From the NCBI GenBank assembly GCA_003171335.1, contig PMYD01000081.1, positions 1 through 46,884 on the forward strand: a DNA stretch of 46,884 nucleotides. The letters are read 5' to 3'. Of the stretch, positions 18,553 to 26,397 are shown piece by piece (position 1 is the first letter of the stretch; every line of letters begins with the position of its first letter). The notes under the pieces were generated by a model. That model made no database searches. It was not told where the DNA came from and saw only the letters and a list, made by a program, of their open reading frames with translations. Source of the stretch: Phycisphaerales bacterium (GTDB taxonomy: Bacteria; Planctomycetota; Phycisphaerae; SM23-33; FEN-1343). The translations under genes and the position numbers were made by a program.

Positions 18553-20025
18553 TCACCAGCTATATTCCACCGTGTACGTCAGCACGGCCTCGCCGTTGGC
18601 CTTCACCGGCAGGTCCCAGGCGGCCGTGCGGGCATCGACCTTGAGGTGCTTGGCCGACTCCTGGGTGATCTGCCAGGTCATCCAGCGGTACAGCGGCTCC
18701 TTGACGCGAACGACCACATCCTGGTCCTTGTGGTTGCGGACCTTGATTTCGACGGACTCGTGCATCATCTTGCGGCCGGTTTCGACGGAGAAGTCTGTCT
18801 GGCGGCGCTGGCCGACGAGGTCAAAGGCATTGCCCACCTCCAGCGACAGCTCCTCATCCTTGGGCTTGTGATCGATCTGCTCCTCGCCGACAAACTCCAG
18901 GGCCTCATCGGCCGCATCCTGCTTGTACACGCGCACCTTGCCCGCCGGCAGCGGAATGCCCAGGTGGTTCTCCTGCGAGTTCTTGAACTCGATGTAGATG
19001 TTCACCTTGTCTGAGACGTTCTGGGCGCCGTAGCTTTGATCGGTGTACAGGCCACCTTCGCCAATCTGAGACCGGCCCAGCGGGTTGTACAGGTACCGCT
19101 TGGCCACGGCGATACCCCTGGCCGGCGTGAACATTTCGAGCTGCTTGGTCTCGTTGTCCGCCACGGTCGAGGGGCGAGGCAGCGTGTACATGTGGTACTC
19201 GAAGAACGGCTTTTCCTCCATCGGCGGCGCGCCGAAGCCCGCCACGCCGGCGGCGCGCATGTTATACGCCATTTCTCGCGGCTGGACCTTTCGAACCTCG
19301 CCGGCGATGAACTTCAGGTGCGCATTCTGGTACGTCTTGCCGGAGCGATTGTCGACGCTCACCCAGCCGCTCAGGTCCGCGCTGGTGTCGTTGGCGCCCA
19401 TTACCAGCCCGTATTCCGCATGCCAGTTGATGCCGGCGGTCTGATACACCACCTCGGCCAGTTGGTCGCCCGGCTGGTCGGTCGCCACCTGCCAGACCAG
19501 CGTGGGCCGGGTAAGCAGCCCTTCGGGCAGGCTGACCAGGCGGATATCGCGAACATTTTCCGGCCGGCGGATCACGCGCAGGGCGCTCTCGGTCATCAGC
19601 ACCAGTTCGTCCTTATCGAAGCTCTGGAGGGTCCCGCGGTAGGTCGAGCCGCCGGCGAAGATTTCGATGGACCGGTCGAGGTATTTTTGCAGCAGCTTGT
19701 CCGCGCTCACCAGATCGTACTGGAAATTCTGCTCCAGCAGCTTGGCGTTGGGGTCCGTCAGGCTGCGGAACTGCACGGTGGTCGGGTCGATTTTGGCGGC
19801 CACATCGGAGAACTGAACGGTGCCATCCTTGGCGACGCTCATCATTCGCCTTTCGCGCACTACGCCGAAGTCGCCGTTGTAGACCGTCACGGCGACGCTG
19901 GGCGCCGCCGGCGCTGCGCCCCGCGACGCCGGAGCGGCAGCCGACTGGGCAGGAGCCGCGGCGGTAGCGCGCAGAGGGAGCAGGGCTAGGCACGTCGAAA
20001 GGATCAGCACCTGGACTTTCATCAT
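18553..20025 (-). CDS. DUF4139-domain exported protein
   Basis: A 490-residue protein with a cleavable signal peptide (MMKVQVLILSTCLALLPLRATAAAPA) followed by an Ala/Pro-rich stretch. The mature part begins VAVTVYNGDFGVVRERR. It continues with alternating beta-rich segments such as LVWQVATDQPGDQLAEVVYQTAGINW and WVSVDNRSGKTYQNAHLKFIAGEV. It ends with ..VEIKVRNHKDQDVVVRVKEPLYRW and GEAVLTYTVEYSW, the pattern of the DUF4139 C-terminal beta domain. Proteins of this type are found outside the cytoplasm; their function is not established. ATG 20025 has GGAGAG upstream. nadA follows at 40 nt. The upstream parvulin gene is separated from it by a terminator, so this gene probably has its own promoter in 20026-20146, where I could not identify clear hexamers. 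Confidence 0.85.
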   Translation of the reverse strand: MMKVQVLILSTCLALLPLRATAAAPAQSAAAPASRGAAPAAPSVAVTVYNGDFGVVRERRMMSVAKDGTVQFSDVAAKIDPTTVQFRSLTDPNAKLLEQNFQYDLVSADKLLQKYLDRSIEIFAGGSTYRGTLQSFDKDELVLMTESALRVIRRPENVRDIRLVSLPEGLLTRPTLVWQVATDQPGDQLAEVVYQTAGINWHAEYGLVMGANDTSADLSGWVSVDNRSGKTYQNAHLKFIAGEVRKVQPREMAYNMRAAGVAGFGAPPMEEKPFFEYHMYTLPRPSTVADNETKQLEMFTPARGIAVAKRYLYNPLGRSQIGEGGLYTDQSYGAQNVSDKVNIYIEFKNSQENHLGIPLPAGKVRVYKQDAADEALEFVGEEQIDHKPKDEELSLEVGNAFDLVGQRRQTDFSVETGRKMMHESVEIKVRNHKDQDVVVRVKEPLYRWMTWQITQESAKHLKVDARTAAWDLPVKANGEAVLTYTVEYSW

Positions 20026-20146
20026 CGCTCTCCTTCAATGCCGACTGGGTCCAACATCCCACGCCTGAACGAAGCGGGCGCGCCAAAAAGGTTCGATTTC
20101 CCCGCACCCGCAAGAACTGATTGTAAGGCCTTGTACCCTCGTCTGC

Positions 20147-20183
20147 AAAAAAGTACCGGGGCCCGCCGCTGGTCGGCGAGCCC
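20147..20183 (-). terminator. Rho-independent terminator after the parvulin gene
   Basis: Reading the minus strand, a stem GGGCTCGCCG/CGGCGGGCCC (one G-T wobble, 5-nt loop; 20183-20159) is followed after 6 nt by TTTTTT (20152-20147). It lies about 30 nt past the stop of the parvulin gene at 20215. It is the only stem plus T-run pair in the window that I find convincing. Confidence 0.55.
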
Positions 20184-20214
20184 TGGTCGTGAACCTGTCT
20201 TGCCCGATGTTCTG

Positions 20215-21168
20215 CTACTTGGTGTAGTTGGTCACCGCGCAGTTGCTCATGTTGATGGCCGACTGCATGATCTCGTTCTGGAGCACGGAGCGGATGGCCA
20301 GGCCGGCCAGGGCCGGCGGCGGGACAATCTGCCCGGTCTTGGGGTCCTGCCAATTCTTGGCCTTGCCATCGCCCGGCTGAACATCCGTCACCTTGATCAG
20401 GTGGAAGCCCTTGGACGTACGAATGACATTGGGGGCAAGCTGGCCCTTGGGCGTGGAGAAGACGGCGATGGCCGTCACCATGTCGATGTCCGCGCGGCTG
20501 GGGTTGATGAACTCGATCCAATCCATGTCGCCGCCGGCCTTCTTGCTGTCGTGGGCGGAGTAGGTCGTGGCGGCCTCTTCAAAGGTAAGCTGTCCGCTGG
20601 AAATGCGCTGGCGCAGATTCTTGGTTTCCTGGAGCTTGGCCTTCTGGTCGACCGTAGAGGCGTACAGCGGGCAGGCAATCAGGATCTGGCTGAACTTGAC
20701 GCGCGTGCCATCGAAGAACTGGGGATACTTGGCCAGGAAATCGTCGAGTTTCTGGGTCGTGGTTTCATCCTTGAACCACTTGGCCAGCGCCAGATCCGCC
20801 CGGACGCGCTCCATTTCCTTCTTGAACGCATCCTCATCCACCGGCCGGTCCTTGACGGCCTCGATCGACAGCAGCCGGAAGGCCGCCTGCGTCATGGCCT
20901 CATCCTTGAGCTGGTCGCGCTGGTACGCCGGGGCGCCGGAGTTGGCCAGGTAGCTGTCCAGCTCGCTCCGCATCACCTTGCGGTCGCCGACCGCCAGCAC
21001 CGGCTCATCCGGCTTGGTGGCCGGCTGGCTGGTGGCGCCGGGAGGGGTCATCGTGATGGGCGCGGGCCTCGACGCGGCGGGGGCCTGGCCTTGAACCGCG
21101 GGGCTGAACAGCGCCAAGACCCCCAGCCCCAAGGCCAGCGCAACAAGCAAGCTCGTCCTATTCGACAT
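20215..21168 (-). CDS. Parvulin-type peptidyl-prolyl isomerase (PpiC/SurA-like), exported
   Basis: A 317-residue foldase. A signal peptide (LLVALALGLGVLALFSPAVQGQA) is followed by a Pro/Ala/Thr-rich linker. The SurA-like N-terminal helices follow (VLAVGDRKVMRSELDSYL), then the PPIC domain near 165-265 with VKFSQILIACP, AATTYSAHDSKKAGGDMDWIEF and GFHLIKVTDVQ. The domain is less canonical at the start (ILIACP where HILI is usual), so the His of the active site may be missing. It would help fold outer-membrane or periplasmic proteins. ATG 21168 has AAGGAGCC upstream. The gene is followed by a terminator and diverges from the glycan operon across a 412-nt spacer. Confidence 0.87.
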   Translation of the reverse strand: MSNRTSLLVALALGLGVLALFSPAVQGQAPAASRPAPITMTPPGATSQPATKPDEPVLAVGDRKVMRSELDSYLANSGAPAYQRDQLKDEAMTQAAFRLLSIEAVKDRPVDEDAFKKEMERVRADLALAKWFKDETTTQKLDDFLAKYPQFFDGTRVKFSQILIACPLYASTVDQKAKLQETKNLRQRISSGQLTFEEAATTYSAHDSKKAGGDMDWIEFINPSRADIDMVTAIAVFSTPKGQLAPNVIRTSKGFHLIKVTDVQPGDGKAKNWQDPKTGQIVPPPALAGLAIRSVLQNEIMQSAINMSNCAVTNYTK

Positions 21169-21400
21169 TAAGAGGCTCCTTCGTTCTATTCAGCGAGGAA
21201 TCACCATCATGTTTTCGGCCTGACAAGGCCGGCACTATAGCATACGAGACCCGCGGCGGGAAGGTTTTCTGGCCAGCGCTGGCCGGCGGTCAGCGCGGGA
21301 GTTTGTTGACGGCCGGCCTTGAATCATCCGCCGCGCGGGGTTATCTTCTGGCGTGGCGATGTGCGGAAATTGCACAGCTTTACTAGAGCACCGAGCGATT

Positions 21401-21528
21401 GAGATGTCATATTCAGGCGTCGGCGAGACAAGGATGGCAAGGAAGAAAACCGAAGGCATATTCCTCATATGCTGAGGCTTTTCTGACGCCGCCAGCCGCC
21501 GTCGCAGCCAGCCTGAATGTGACAGATC
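21401..21528. repeat. Imperfect inverted repeat bounding a 128-bp spacer segment
   Basis: The 18-mer at 21401-21418 and the reverse complement of 21511-21528 share 14 or so positions, including an unbroken ATTCAGGC. Between them is a smaller hairpin, GCATAT...ATATGC, near 21457-21473. The element occupies the divergent spacer 21169-21580, which otherwise shows only a small TGTGC...GCACA hairpin (about 21359-21375). It may be a decayed hairpin element or a regulatory site for the glycan operon. Confidence 0.45.
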
Positions 21529-21580
21529 AAGAGTGAGTTGCTCGAACAGCTCCCGGGGCAAGAGGGCCGACAGGACCAAC

Positions 21581-22552
21581 ATGAACATATTGATTACGGG
21601 CGGTGCGGGTTTCATCGGCAGTCACTTGGCTGACAGGCTCTTGCGCGAGGGCACGAATCACCGGGTCGTGTGCGTCGACGACCTGTCCACCGGCTCCTTA
21701 GACAACATCCGCCACCTGATGAGCCGCCGCGATTTCCGATTCGTGCGCGACACCGTGCGCAACCAGGGAACCATGACGTCGCTGGTCGATCACTGCGATG
21801 TCATCTTCCACCTGGCGGCGGCCGTGGGCGTGAAACTCATCGTCGATGAGCCCGTCCGCACCATCGAGACGAACATTCACGGCAGCGAGGTCATGCTCGA
21901 GCTGGCCTGCAAGTTCGGCCGCAAGATCCTGCTGGCCTCCTCCAGCGAGGTGTACGGCAAGGGCGAGAAGGTGCCCTTCGCCGAGGATGATGATATTGTC
22001 TTGGGCTCCACGCGGTTCAGCCGCTGGTGCTACGCGTGCAGCAAGATGGTCGATGAGTTCCTGGCCCTGGCCTATCACCGCCAGTTCGGCCTGCCGACGA
22101 TCGTCTGCCGGTTTTTCAATACCGTGGGCCCGCGGCAGACGGGCATGTACGGCATGGTGATTCCCCGGTTTGTCCGCTGGGCGCTGCGAAATCAGCCGAT
22201 AGACGTGTACGGGAAGGGCCAGCAGGAGCGTTGCTTCTGCAATGTTTCAGACGTGGTGGGGGCGGTGGAGCAACTGATCAATTGCGAGGCGGCCGTCGGA
22301 CAGGTGATCAACATTGGTACCGATCAGAGCATCACGATCGACGCCCTGGCTGATACGGTGCTGGAGATGACCGGCAGCACCGCCGGCAAACGCTATGTCT
22401 CCTACGAGCAGGCCTACGGCCAGCCGTTCGACGATCTGCCGCGGCGGGTTCCCAACCTGACGCGGGTGCGGCAGTTGATCGGCTATGAGCCGCGGGTGCC
22501 GCTGCGACAAACCCTGGAGCAGGTTATTGCGTATGAAAAAGGGCGTCTCTAG
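21581..22552 (+). CDS. NAD-dependent sugar-nucleotide epimerase/dehydratase
   Basis: A 323-residue short-chain (extended SDR) enzyme. The Rossmann motif is ITGGAGFIGSHLADRLL. Downstream come IFHLAAAVGVKLIVDEP, the catalytic Ser region LLASSSEVYG, and the Tyr-Lys pair in CYACSKMVDEF. RFFNTVGPRQTGMYGMVIPRF and YGKGQQERCFCNVSDVV complete the substrate domain. The sequence between the two halves and the GPRQTGMYGMVIPRFV motif are most like UDP-glucuronate decarboxylase or GDP/UDP-hexose epimerases; the exact substrate is open. ATG 21581 has AGGA 5-8 nt upstream. It is the first gene of the surface-glycan operon and lies 47 nt ahead of the second epimerase. Its frame opens 16 codons earlier, but that part has no Rossmann homology. 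Confidence 0.88.
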   Translation: MNILITGGAGFIGSHLADRLLREGTNHRVVCVDDLSTGSLDNIRHLMSRRDFRFVRDTVRNQGTMTSLVDHCDVIFHLAAAVGVKLIVDEPVRTIETNIHGSEVMLELACKFGRKILLASSSEVYGKGEKVPFAEDDDIVLGSTRFSRWCYACSKMVDEFLALAYHRQFGLPTIVCRFFNTVGPRQTGMYGMVIPRFVRWALRNQPIDVYGKGQQERCFCNVSDVVGAVEQLINCEAAVGQVINIGTDQSITIDALADTVLEMTGSTAGKRYVSYEQAYGQPFDDLPRRVPNLTRVRQLIGYEPRVPLRQTLEQVIAYEKGRL

Positions 22553-22599
22553 ACCAAGCTGCATTTAGCGCGAGGCTGCTTTCGAGGAAAGACGGAAAC

Positions 22600-23541
22600 A
22601 TGGCCAAGTATCTGGTGACCGGCGGCGCGGGCTTTATCGGGTCCAACCTGGTGCGATTCATCCTGGGCAAGGGGCATCAGGTCGTCGTGGTGGATAATTA
22701 CGCCACCGGCAAGCGCGCGAACCTGAACGATGTGGCCAAATCTGTCACGATGTTGGAGGGCGATATCCGCGATGCCGCTCTGATGCGCAAAGCCGTCGAT
22801 GGCGTTGCGGCCATCTTCCACGAGGCGGCCCTGGGCTCAGTGCCGCGCAGCGTCGTCGAACCTCTCAATAGTCACGATGTCAACGTCAATGGCACCATGA
22901 CGGTCTTGGAAGCGGCCCGCGCTGCCGGCGTTAAGCGGATCGTATTTGCCGCCAGTTCAAGCGCTTACGGAGATCAGCCCGACTCGCCCAAACATGAGGG
23001 CATGGTGCCTCGCCCCATGAGTCCCTACGCCGCCAACAAGCTGGCCTGCGAGGCGTATATGCGAGCGTACGCGGCCGTGTACAAGATGGAAACACTGTGC
23101 CTGCGGTATTTTAACGTCTTTGGGCCATACCAGGACCCCCAAGGCGCCTATGCGGCGGTAATCCCGGCGTTCGTCGCGGCCATTCTGGCCAAGCGGCAGC
23201 CGGTCGTCTATGGCAACGGCGAGCAAAGCCGGGACTTTTGCTATATCGATAACGTCTGCCAAGCCAATTGGTTAGCTGCAAATGCGCCGGCCGAGTCGTG
23301 CAAGGGCCAGGCGCTCAATATCGCCTGCCAGCGCAGCACCAGCCTCAACCAAATCCTGAACATGCTGAACAAGCTGATGAAGACGAAGGTCGAGCCAATC
23401 TACAAGGAAATGCGCACTGGGGATGTCATGCACAGCCTGGCGGATTGCTCGTTGGCTCGGTCGACGATCGGCTATGAGCCGCAGGTCTTTTTTGATGACG
23501 GCCTGACGCGGGCGATCGATTGGTACAAGGCCAACTTATAG
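22600..23541 (+). CDS. UDP-GlcNAc(A) 4-epimerase-like protein (WbpP/TviC type)
   Basis: A 313-residue extended SDR. It has the Rossmann motif VTGGAGFIGSNLVRFIL, then EAALGSVPRSVVEPLNSHDVN, the catalytic FAASSSAYGD, YAANKLACE with the Tyr-Lys pair, and YFNVFGPYQDPQGAYAAVIPAF. The SVPRS segment with the Asn-containing helix that follows is characteristic of WbpP-type epimerases, which interconvert UDP-GlcNAc and UDP-GalNAc or their uronic acids. With the dehydrogenase at 13322 this would make UDP-GalNAcA, as in Vi-type polysaccharides. The two genes are 8 kb apart, so the link is inference. The start is preceded by a weak GAGGAAAG. It is the second gene of the operon. Confidence 0.9.
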   Translation: MAKYLVTGGAGFIGSNLVRFILGKGHQVVVVDNYATGKRANLNDVAKSVTMLEGDIRDAALMRKAVDGVAAIFHEAALGSVPRSVVEPLNSHDVNVNGTMTVLEAARAAGVKRIVFAASSSAYGDQPDSPKHEGMVPRPMSPYAANKLACEAYMRAYAAVYKMETLCLRYFNVFGPYQDPQGAYAAVIPAFVAAILAKRQPVVYGNGEQSRDFCYIDNVCQANWLAANAPAESCKGQALNIACQRSTSLNQILNMLNKLMKTKVEPIYKEMRTGDVMHSLADCSLARSTIGYEPQVFFDDGLTRAIDWYKANL

Positions 23542-23597
23542 CCCTGCCGGCCTGCCCCAAGGCACATCGGCATGCCTTGCTTGCCCAAAAGGTTCCC

Positions 23598-24200
23598 ATG
23601 AGCAAGCGGTTGATGGACATTCTCCTGAGCCTGATCATGCTGGCGGCGGCGTATCCGCTGATGATCATCCTGGCCATGATCGTGCGCGCTGACTCGCCCG
23701 GTCCGGTCATCTTTCGCCAGCGCCGCGCGGGGTATCGGGGCAAGCCTTTCATGATGCTGAAGTTCCGCACCATGAGCCTCAGTTCTGATCCCTATGGCAT
23801 TTCCCCCGCCGTCGCCAGCGATGAGCGGCTGACGCAAAGCGGCCGATGGCTGAGAGAGAAGAGTCTGGACGAATTACCACAACTGTTTAATGTACTTGAT
23901 GGTACGATGTCACTGGTAGGTCCGCGGCCCTTGTATGAGCGGCAGGCCCTGCTGTGGGACCAGCGCCAGCGGCGGCGCCTGGAGGTTCCCCCGGGCATGA
24001 CCGGATGGGCGCAGCTCTGCGGCCGGGCCGACTTGCCCATCGAAGACAAGATCGAGCTGGATTTGTGGTACGTGGAGCATCGTTCGCTGGCGCTGGATGT
24101 GAAGATCCTGTGGCAGACGTTCGCCAAGGCGCTGGCCGGGGACGCCATCTACGAACGCCAGTACAGCCGCACACAGAAACGAGAACAGGTCACAACGTGA
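23598..24200 (+). CDS. Monotopic phosphoglycosyl transferase (PglC/WcaJ type)
   Basis: A 200-residue enzyme that moves a phosphosugar from a UDP-sugar to undecaprenyl phosphate, the first membrane step of glycan synthesis. A re-entrant hydrophobic helix (LLSLIMLAAAYPLMIILAMIV) is followed by DSPGPVIFRQRRAGYRGKPF, MLKFRTM, and the catalytic Asp-Glu dyad in SLDELPQLFNVLDGTMSLVGPRP. PPGMTGWAQLCGR and LDLWYVEHRSLALDVKIL complete the family core. At 200 residues it is the small PglC-like form without the extra N-terminal membrane domain of WcaJ. ATG 23598 has AAAAGG upstream. It overlaps the ATP-grasp gene by 4 nt, which argues for translational coupling. Confidence 0.94.
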   Translation: MSKRLMDILLSLIMLAAAYPLMIILAMIVRADSPGPVIFRQRRAGYRGKPFMMLKFRTMSLSSDPYGISPAVASDERLTQSGRWLREKSLDELPQLFNVLDGTMSLVGPRPLYERQALLWDQRQRRRLEVPPGMTGWAQLCGRADLPIEDKIELDLWYVEHRSLALDVKILWQTFAKALAGDAIYERQYSRTQKREQVTT

Positions 24201-25216
24201 GCGAGCCGCCCTTTAACATCCTGTTCACCTGCATAGGACGGCGGGTGGTGCTGGTGCGCGCGTTTCGCCGCGCCCTGGAAAGCCTTGGCCTCAAAGGTTC
24301 ACTGGTCGGCACGGACCAGACGGCGGCGGCATCCGCCATGCAGGTGGTCGATACTGCCGAGGTCATGCCGGCGGCCAACACGCTGCACTACATCCCGAAG
24401 CTGCGCGAGCTGGTTACCCGGCACTCCATTCGGTTGATCGTGCCCTTGACGGACCTGGACCTGCGAACTTTGGCGCGACATGCCGAGGAGTTCGCCCAGT
24501 CGAATTGCCGGGTCATGATCGGCCCCGAGAATGTCATCGCCGCGGTGCGGGATAAGCTGGCCTTCAACGAGCTGATCCGCAAGGCGGGCCTTAAATCCAT
24601 CCGCAGCATGGACCTGCGCGATTTTCGTCGCCAGCCGTTCTTTCCGGCCTTCGTCAAGCCGCTCAACGGCTCGGCCGCCGTGGGTTCCGGACGGGTCGAC
24701 AACGAACGCGAAATGATTGCGCACGTGGCGACGTTCGGCAACCGGCTGCTGGTGCAGGATTACGTGCCCGGGCAGGAATTCACCATCGACGTCTTCTGCC
24801 GGCGCGATGGCGTGGTCTGTGCGGCGGTGCCGCGACAGCGGCTGATGATCCGCGCTGGGGAGGTCGAGAAGAGCCTTACGGTGAACGATCCGGAACTGAT
24901 CGAGACCGCGGTCCGGCTGACAGCCCAGATGCCGGGCATGTGGGGCGTCTTCAATATCCAGTGCCGCCGGCCCATCGGCGGCGAGCCCCGCATCTTCGAA
25001 GTGAACGCCCGGTTCGGCGGCGGCGTGCCGCTGAGCATCCAGGCCGGGGTCGACCTGCCGCGCATGGTCGTGATGGAAGCCCTGGGCCAGAAGGTCCCGC
25101 TCATGCTCGGCCAGTTCACCGACAAGCTGCTGATGCTGCGCTATGACGATGCCGTCTTCTCCCAGGTCCAGACCACCAGCGATCTGCCGGGCTTCAAAGA
25201 GCCCATCCAAAAATGA
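24197..25216 (+). CDS. ATP-grasp ligase (carbamoyl-phosphate-synthase-like)
   Basis: A 339-residue ATP-grasp enzyme. The N-terminal fold begins NILFTCIGRRVVLVRAFRRAL, a signature of the CarB/PylC-like subgroup. The ATP-binding part has PAFVKPLNGSAAVGSGRV and LLVQDYVPGQEFTIDVFC. The metal site has GVFNIQCRRP..PRIFEVNARFGGGVPLS, with the Glu and Asn that coordinate Mg. Such enzymes join a carboxylate to an amine via an acyl phosphate. In a glycan operon the likely job is amidation or amino-acyl decoration of a sugar, but this is inference. GTG 24197 overlaps the end of the phosphoglycosyl transferase by 4 nt, and its stop overlaps the next gene by 4 nt, making a three-gene coupled set. Confidence 0.87.
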   Translation: MSEPPFNILFTCIGRRVVLVRAFRRALESLGLKGSLVGTDQTAAASAMQVVDTAEVMPAANTLHYIPKLRELVTRHSIRLIVPLTDLDLRTLARHAEEFAQSNCRVMIGPENVIAAVRDKLAFNELIRKAGLKSIRSMDLRDFRRQPFFPAFVKPLNGSAAVGSGRVDNEREMIAHVATFGNRLLVQDYVPGQEFTIDVFCRRDGVVCAAVPRQRLMIRAGEVEKSLTVNDPELIETAVRLTAQMPGMWGVFNIQCRRPIGGEPRIFEVNARFGGGVPLSIQAGVDLPRMVVMEALGQKVPLMLGQFTDKLLMLRYDDAVFSQVQTTSDLPGFKEPIQK

Positions 25217-25914
25217 TGCCGGCCGCCCACCCCTCGCCGCCGAAGGCTGTCATCTTCGACCTGGACGACACCCTGTACCTGGAGCGCGACTACGTGCGCA
25301 GCGGCTACGCCGCCGTGGCCAAGCAAATGCAACAACCCGGCGCCACCGCCGAAAACCTGGCCCGGTGGATGTGGCAGCGCTTCTGTGCCGGCTCAACCGC
25401 CCGCATGTTCGACGCCGCCAACGAGCACTTCGGCCTGCGCCTGTCCGGTGATCAGTTGGCGGCCCTGGTCGAAATCTATCGCGGCCATCGGCCGTGCATT
25501 GAACCGGAGGCCCAGGCCGCGCAGGCCCTGGTGGAACTGGCAAAATTCGCCAAACTGGGCCTGCTTACCGATGGTTTCTTGCCCGCCCAGCAGCTCAAGC
25601 TCGAAACCTTGAAGCTCTCGAATGCTTTTGCGGCCGTGGTGTTCACGGAGACGCTGGGCCGTCAATTCTGGAAGCCAAGTGCGGCGGGCTATGAGCTGAT
25701 CGCCGAGCGTCTGGGCGTTTCGCATGCCGAATGCGCGTACGTGGCAGACAATCTCTCCAAGGATTTCGTCGCCCCCAACGCTCTGGGCTGGCGCACCGTG
25801 CTGTGGCGTCGGCCGGGACAGATTCACACGCATCTAGCCGCCCCGCCCGGCGGGCAGGCCCGGCAGCTCGCCCACGACCACCGCGAACTGCTCGCTGCGC
25901 TGGGGTGGGGCTGA
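25213..25914 (+). CDS. HAD-superfamily hydrolase
   Basis: A 233-residue phosphatase-like protein. Motif I is VIFDLDDTLY (nucleophile and acid Asp), motif II is GLLTDGF, motif III Lys is in FWKPSAAGYELI, and motif IV is YVADNLSKDF. A helical cap sits between motifs I and II, as in subfamily IA enzymes. It would remove phosphate from a small metabolite, perhaps a sugar phosphate or an intermediate of the ATP-grasp reaction. ATG 25213 overlaps the ATP-grasp stop as ATGA; two ATGs in tandem are possible starts. It is the last gene of the glycan operon, and the palindrome array begins 14 nt after its stop. Confidence 0.9.
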   Translation: MMPAAHPSPPKAVIFDLDDTLYLERDYVRSGYAAVAKQMQQPGATAENLARWMWQRFCAGSTARMFDAANEHFGLRLSGDQLAALVEIYRGHRPCIEPEAQAAQALVELAKFAKLGLLTDGFLPAQQLKLETLKLSNAFAAVVFTETLGRQFWKPSAAGYELIAERLGVSHAECAYVADNLSKDFVAPNALGWRTVLWRRPGQIHTHLAAPPGGQARQLAHDHRELLAALGWG

Positions 25915-25928
25915 ATCCGTCGGGAGCA

Positions 25929-26332
25929 ACTGAGGAATTTCCTCAGTCGACTCCGCCAATGTCGGAGTCGCGCTTAGAGCAGATCATGTTTGAACTCCTC
26001 CCCCTTGACCGGAAGCCCTTTGCAATCTTTGCCCAGTTTACCAGTTCAGGCTTAGCCTGAACTGAAAATAGAGTCGCGCTCTCCCCAGACGGTGAAAGAA
26101 GCTCCTACCCACAATATGTAGTAGGTTCACCAGCATCGGCTACTACGCACTTCCGGAAATTCCGGAAGTGACCCCGGAACGACTGCGAAAATTTCGCAGT
26201 CGCGCTCTATCATCAGGCCCGGCAGGACCTATTGCCAACTGCGGAAATTCCGCAGTGACTCCGACATTGTCGGAGTCGCGCCTCGCCCTGACGAGGAGAC
26301 ACACAGCGACTGCGACCTAAGTGTTACAGTCG
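25929..26332. repeat. Array of at least seven perfect palindromes with shared AGTCGCGC junctions
   Basis: The spacer between the HAD gene and rsmE holds near-perfect palindromes at 25929-25947, 25948-25970 (8-bp arms), 26042-26064, 26148-26170, 26180-26202, 26238-26256 and 26257-26277. Arms are 8-11 bp and most centres are 1-3 nt. The octamer AGTCGCGC marks the end of four units, at 25966, 26072, 26198 and 26274. Stem sequences differ from one another, yet several share a G(A)AATTC or ACATTGT-type core and an ACT...AGT frame. Weaker inverted repeats are at 26118-26146, 26281-26296 and 26307-26332. No ORF inside is credible. Palindromes and junctions are seen directly; origin and role are unknown. 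Confidence 0.85.
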
Positions 26333-26361
26333 TATTGCCCGTCATGAACTGGTGGGGGCAG

Positions 26362-26391
26362 TTGACCGGCGCGGCCGGGGCGCTCTATGCT
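26362..26391 (+). promoter_or_regulatory. rsmE promoter, leaderless type
   Basis: TTGACC (26362-26367), 18 nt, then TATGCT (26386-26391). Exactly 6 nt separate the -10 from GTG 26398, where the conserved RsmE sequence begins. No ribosome-binding site is present. The agreement of promoter position with the family start makes this the best case for a leaderless mRNA in the window. Confidence 0.6.
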
Positions 26392-26397
26392 TGCATC

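Noticed and set aside
25929-26332. CRISPR array or tRNA cluster as explanation of the palindrome array
   Set aside because: There is no constant repeat of 24-40 nt or regular spacer, no cas gene, and no cloverleaf or TTC-loop sequence.
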